From: Clonostachys chloroleuca
Lineage: Eukaryota; Ascomycota; Sordariomycetes; Hypocreales; Bionectriaceae
DNA: 64,000 nucleotides
Assembly (NCBI GenBank): GCA_037952775.1
Contig: JBANAY010000004.1
Span: 11,036,001-11,100,000, forward strand
Direction: 5' to 3'
The position numbers were made by a program, and so were the translations under genes. Of this stretch, positions 60,885-64,000 are shown one piece after another. Under the pieces are notes generated by a model that worked only from the letters and a program-made list of their open reading frames with translations, had not been told where the DNA came from and ran no database searches. Numbering within the stretch: position 1 is the first letter of the stretch; each line of letters starts with the position of its first letter.

Positions 60885-62071
60885 ATGGCATCTGTTGCTA
60901 CTCAAGTTGTACGTTCAGCCTTATCTGCTCTAATATAGATTAACAACCCGTGCTCATACGAGAACAGTACATTCCACCGCCAAATAGCCGCGGGGCTTCA
61001 GTCTCAGACATTGAAGCTATCGGAAAAGATAGTGAGCCAGCGGCAGAGTGGCGTGCTAGAACAGGCATCGACATCTCCAAACAAGTCCGTTTGGTGAAGC
61101 TTGTCCATATGCGATATCAACATCCCGACCTTGATGAAATCACAACATTTCTCCAAGACTTTGGTATGCACATTGTCAAAGCTACCGACGATAAGAGATG
61201 GTTCGGAGGGTACGGTCCCGATCAATACGTTTACTATGCACAAAAAGGACCACGGAAGTTTTTGGGGGGACTTATGAGGTGGAGACTTTCGCCGATTTGG
61301 AGAAAGCTTCCAGAATAGAGGGGGCTGGACAAATCGAGGCTCTAGATGATGCCCCAGGAGGTGGGCATCTCTTAACTTTAATAGATCCTGAAGGCTTTCC
61401 TGTTAGTCTCATCCATGGACAAGACCCCGTCAAGGTTGGAGAAATTCCCAAGCAGCTCGTCATGAACTACGAAGCCGACAAACCAAGAGTGAGAGAATTC
61501 CAACGCTTCAAGGAGGGCCCCGCAGCTGTGCATAAGGTAATCCCATGTCATACCTAGATACCTAAAGAAAACACAATTAACCGACTTCAAGCTTGGTCAT
61601 TACGGTCTCTGTGTGCAAAACTTCGACACCTTACTGGCTTGGTACACGAAGAACTTTAACATTGTACCTACTGACTTTCTCTATGTACTCCCCGAGGGTA
61701 ATAGGAAAATTGTGGCTGTTTTCGCACACATCGATCGCGGAACTGACTATGTTGATCATCACACTTTCTTCATGTCTACAAATAAGACCTCGCATGTTCA
61801 TCACTGCTCGTTTGAGGTCCACGACTTTGATACACAGCAAATAGGGCATCAGTGGCTTGCAAAGAAGGGCTACAAGAGTGTTTGGGGAGTGGGGCGTCAT
61901 ATCTTGGGGAGCCAGATTTTTGATTACTGGTGGGACACAACCGGAAACATGGTCGAACACTATGCAGATGGGGACGTGATCAACTCCGAAACACCCATAG
62001 GTTACGGGCCAGCTGGGGATGAAAGCTTGGCGGTTTGGGGCCCGGATGTCCCAAAGACATTCCTGGACTAA
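60885..62071 (+). CDS. VOC-superfamily extradiol-dioxygenase-like protein, one frame break
   Basis: There are three exons: 60885-60908, 60968-61536 and 61592-62071 (introns GTACGT..GAACAG and GTAATC..TTCAAG). Two VOC/glyoxalase-fold domains follow each other: KLVHMRYQHPDLDEITTFL and, in exon 3, LGHYGLCVQNFDTLLAWY. Exon 3 keeps the three metal-binding positions typical of extradiol dioxygenases: His in GHYGL, His in VHHCSFEVHD and Glu in MVEHYADGD. Length would be about 357 residues. Exon 2 changes frame at the six-G run 61264-61269: upstream KGPRKFLGG, downstream TYEVETFADLEK, restored by one more G. The gene is thus either damaged or mis-sequenced. It probably acts on catechol-type rings, with the neighbouring transporter, Dabb protein and regulator. 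Confidence 0.78.
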
Positions 62072-62441
62072 GAGCTACCTGTTAATCAAATTATACGAAT
62101 ATGGTGTCAGAATTTCAGCTAAATAGGTTGATCAGGACCAGATATTCGACCTTTTGAAGAATAAAAAAGCATCCTACTCTCATCTTTTCGCGTGACACGT
62201 TGCAAAGGAACACTTCATTTTGGCAGAGATAGAGCACGTGAAGTTATATGTTAATTCACTATGTCTTCGCCCGTAAATAGCATTCCTAGTTTGGCTAGAA
62301 GTAATCATATTTGGCTTTCGAGATAGGGGACTCTATGGTACTACACATTGGCTTGATCACTATGTCTATCACTTTCGAGCCATTTACACGAAATATATCA
62401 CTTAATTTGGATTCCTATTTTTGATTCGGTTTATAGGTTAT
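62072..62441. other. Intergenic stretch between convergent genes
   Basis: AT-rich 3' flanks of the dioxygenase-like and transcription-factor genes; nothing else was seen. Confidence 0.55.
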
Positions 62442-64000
62442 TTAACCCTTAGTGAACTCGTCCCAAAGACATTCTAGTATTGAGGCATATCGGTGCGAAA
62501 TTTCCCAATGGCCAATCCGGCGTAACAGATCAATAGCATTACAAATATGGCTCGGGTCAACTGGCAAACTCACTGGTAGGCCTTTAATACCTTGAGGCAT
62601 TTGTGATGATAGTCCTGTCCATGATACCATGAACTCTGGCATCGTCGCCCTGCTCTGTGCTGGCGTTGGCAAGCTTTCTGCTGGTCCGAATTTTGTATAG
62701 CAGTAAATGACAATTGCAGCTATGAATAATGCCCTGGGGATTTGCATGGCTGGCTCCACTGATATGGGCAAGCTCTCGGCCCGCTTGAGAAGCATCCATG
62801 CATGAAGCACCGAGCGACGGCCTTCGGGCGAAGCTGACCATATGCGAGCCTTGTAGGTGACTTTCTCTGTTATGATGTGCCCATCCCGGCCTATGGCACG
62901 CTCTAGAAGATCAAGATCGGCATATAGAGCGATATGGGTCAAGTGCCACATGATTACTAGACCTATGGGGTGGTGTCTTGGATCTTGGAATGCATGATCA
63001 TGATCGTGATGCCATTGGAGAAGAAGCTCTTGAAATTGCCGGACATCTGCATCACACAACGGACTACCACGAATTTCTTGGATGGACGCTAATATCCCAG
63101 CTAATGAAGCGTACCAAAACATCATCGATCGACGATGAGGTAACTGTGAGCCTCGGGAAAGGCCCCTAGAATAAGCATCGGGGGATCCTGACAGCTCAGT
63201 GCTCTTGGCTGTTCGAACAAGACTTTGCCACTCCATCGCCGAAGCAGCCGAGAATAGCTCATCAGAGCAGCATTGAGGAAGTCTGGCTACTGTATGCCTC
63301 AATAGTGGTTCGTGATGAAACGTGGTGGCAAGCTCCGTATCGTGAACATGCAGAGCAAGAACGAGGCGAATGGATGCTTCTGCCTGCGCCCACCTCTTCC
63401 ACGCGTACTCCGGACTTGATCCGCCATCTCCATCAATGGTACCCAGCGAATCACGCATGTTGAAGAGCCCAGCTTGCCTTGCCCAAGCAACGATGGTGCC
63501 GTGGAAGCTCTCAGTCAGGCAAAGGTCTTGGGACTGTCCCGAGAGCATACCAAAAGTCTGCCCAATAGTAGCTGCTTGGATTAGGGAAAGAGCTTCCACG
63601 CTTCCACGACGAATATAGTTCTCCCACTGCGTGATATTAGAAAATAGTCGGTTTCCAGGAGGGAGCATGGATGTAACTCACGGACGCTAGGACAGCCTTA
63701 TTGAGAATTTGAAAGATCCTTCTGCCCTTCACTGCTGCACTCGCAGTTCCTATGAAAAGGGCCCCTATGGAACAAATCGAGAGTAATACTAGGGCGTTTT
63801 CGGAAGACGGTCGGAACGAAGGTGCATGGATAAGAGGCATGACGGGATTGAATCGTGAGAAGTACAGTTTGACGCAGAGATTCTATTCTAGTTAGTGAAA
63901 AAGCCACCGTCGTACGCTGCACTGATTACAACTCACCAAAAAGTCGGCTGAGGGTAGATTTGGGTTGCTTATTCGTGGTTGCAGTCTATGGGAGAGCCCT
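62442..64000 (-). CDS. Fungal transcription factor, C-terminal part (5' end beyond window)
   Basis: Minus-strand exons 64000-63937, 63882-63682 and 63626-62442 join in phase 0 (GTGAGT..CACTAACT..AATAG and GTGAGT..ACGCAG). The joined frame reads YFSRFNPVMPLIHAPSF at the start of a fungal-specific transcription-factor domain. It continues through SIGALFIGTASA, WARQAGLFNM and EYAWKRWAQAEASIRLVLALHV (the conserved W-x-x-W-x-x-A/E-x-x-R block) to the stop at 62442. The DNA-binding domain (C2H2 or Zn2Cys6) should lie beyond 64000. It sits 370 bases from the dioxygenase-like gene, convergent with it, and is the natural candidate regulator of the 57.8-62.1 kb group. Confidence 0.88.

Overview
The window looks like a filamentous ascomycete (Pezizomycotina, probably Sordariomycete-type) nuclear genome. 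The reasons are many short GT..AG introns (44-147 nt) with CTAAC-like branch sites and long intergenic spaces, together with gene families typical of these fungi: HET-domain proteins, Zn2Cys6 regulators, F-box proteins, catalase-peroxidase, an ArAE_2/FUSC-type membrane protein, a CBM1 cellulose-binding tail and Ser/Thr-rich secreted proteins. No complete transposon, rRNA or CRISPR was seen.

Layout. 1-12 kb: the 3' end of a CBM1 protein, an amidohydrolase relic, an intact HET protein, one unrecognised multi-exon gene, a small hypothetical gene and a 697-residue orphan protein. 14-17.5 kb: an amino-acid permease and a secreted lysine-rich protein. 17.5-22 kb: a gene-poor stretch with microsatellites and a chimeric patch (21577-21782) built from two other places in this window. 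22-27 kb: a secreted copper amine oxidase followed by a Zn2Cys6 regulator. 28-37 kb: a seven-helix membrane protein, catalase-peroxidase and an ArAE_2/FUSC-like transporter. 38-43.3 kb: two F-box genes, the second with an internal minisatellite open in several frames. 44 kb: a tRNA-like Pol III gene, possibly tRNA-Trp with a long intron. 44.9-49.5 kb: an arrestin-like protein and a glycine-rich-domain (DUF1399-type) protein. 51-57 kb: a trypsin-fold protease-like gene, a decayed HET gene and a mucin-like secreted protein. 57.7-64 kb: a compact group of an MFS transporter (nonsense-mutated), a Dabb protein, a VOC/extradiol-dioxygenase-like protein and a fungal transcription factor running off the end.

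The last group looks like a small catabolic or secondary-metabolite cluster: transporter, ring-cleavage-type VOC enzyme, Dabb-fold partner and regulator. Its central promoter is shared by two divergent genes and carries four copies of GTCCCGC, one inverted. The amine oxidase and its neighbouring Zn2Cys6 regulator may form a second functional pair.

Many otherwise well-preserved genes are broken in frame, and most breaks are mended by one extra base. Three of them sit at runs of exactly six G/C. This is either systematic undercalling in the assembly or pseudogenisation, and it affects how the 41-62 kb region should be read. Coordinates of spliced genes span first to last coding base; exon boundaries are given in the text.
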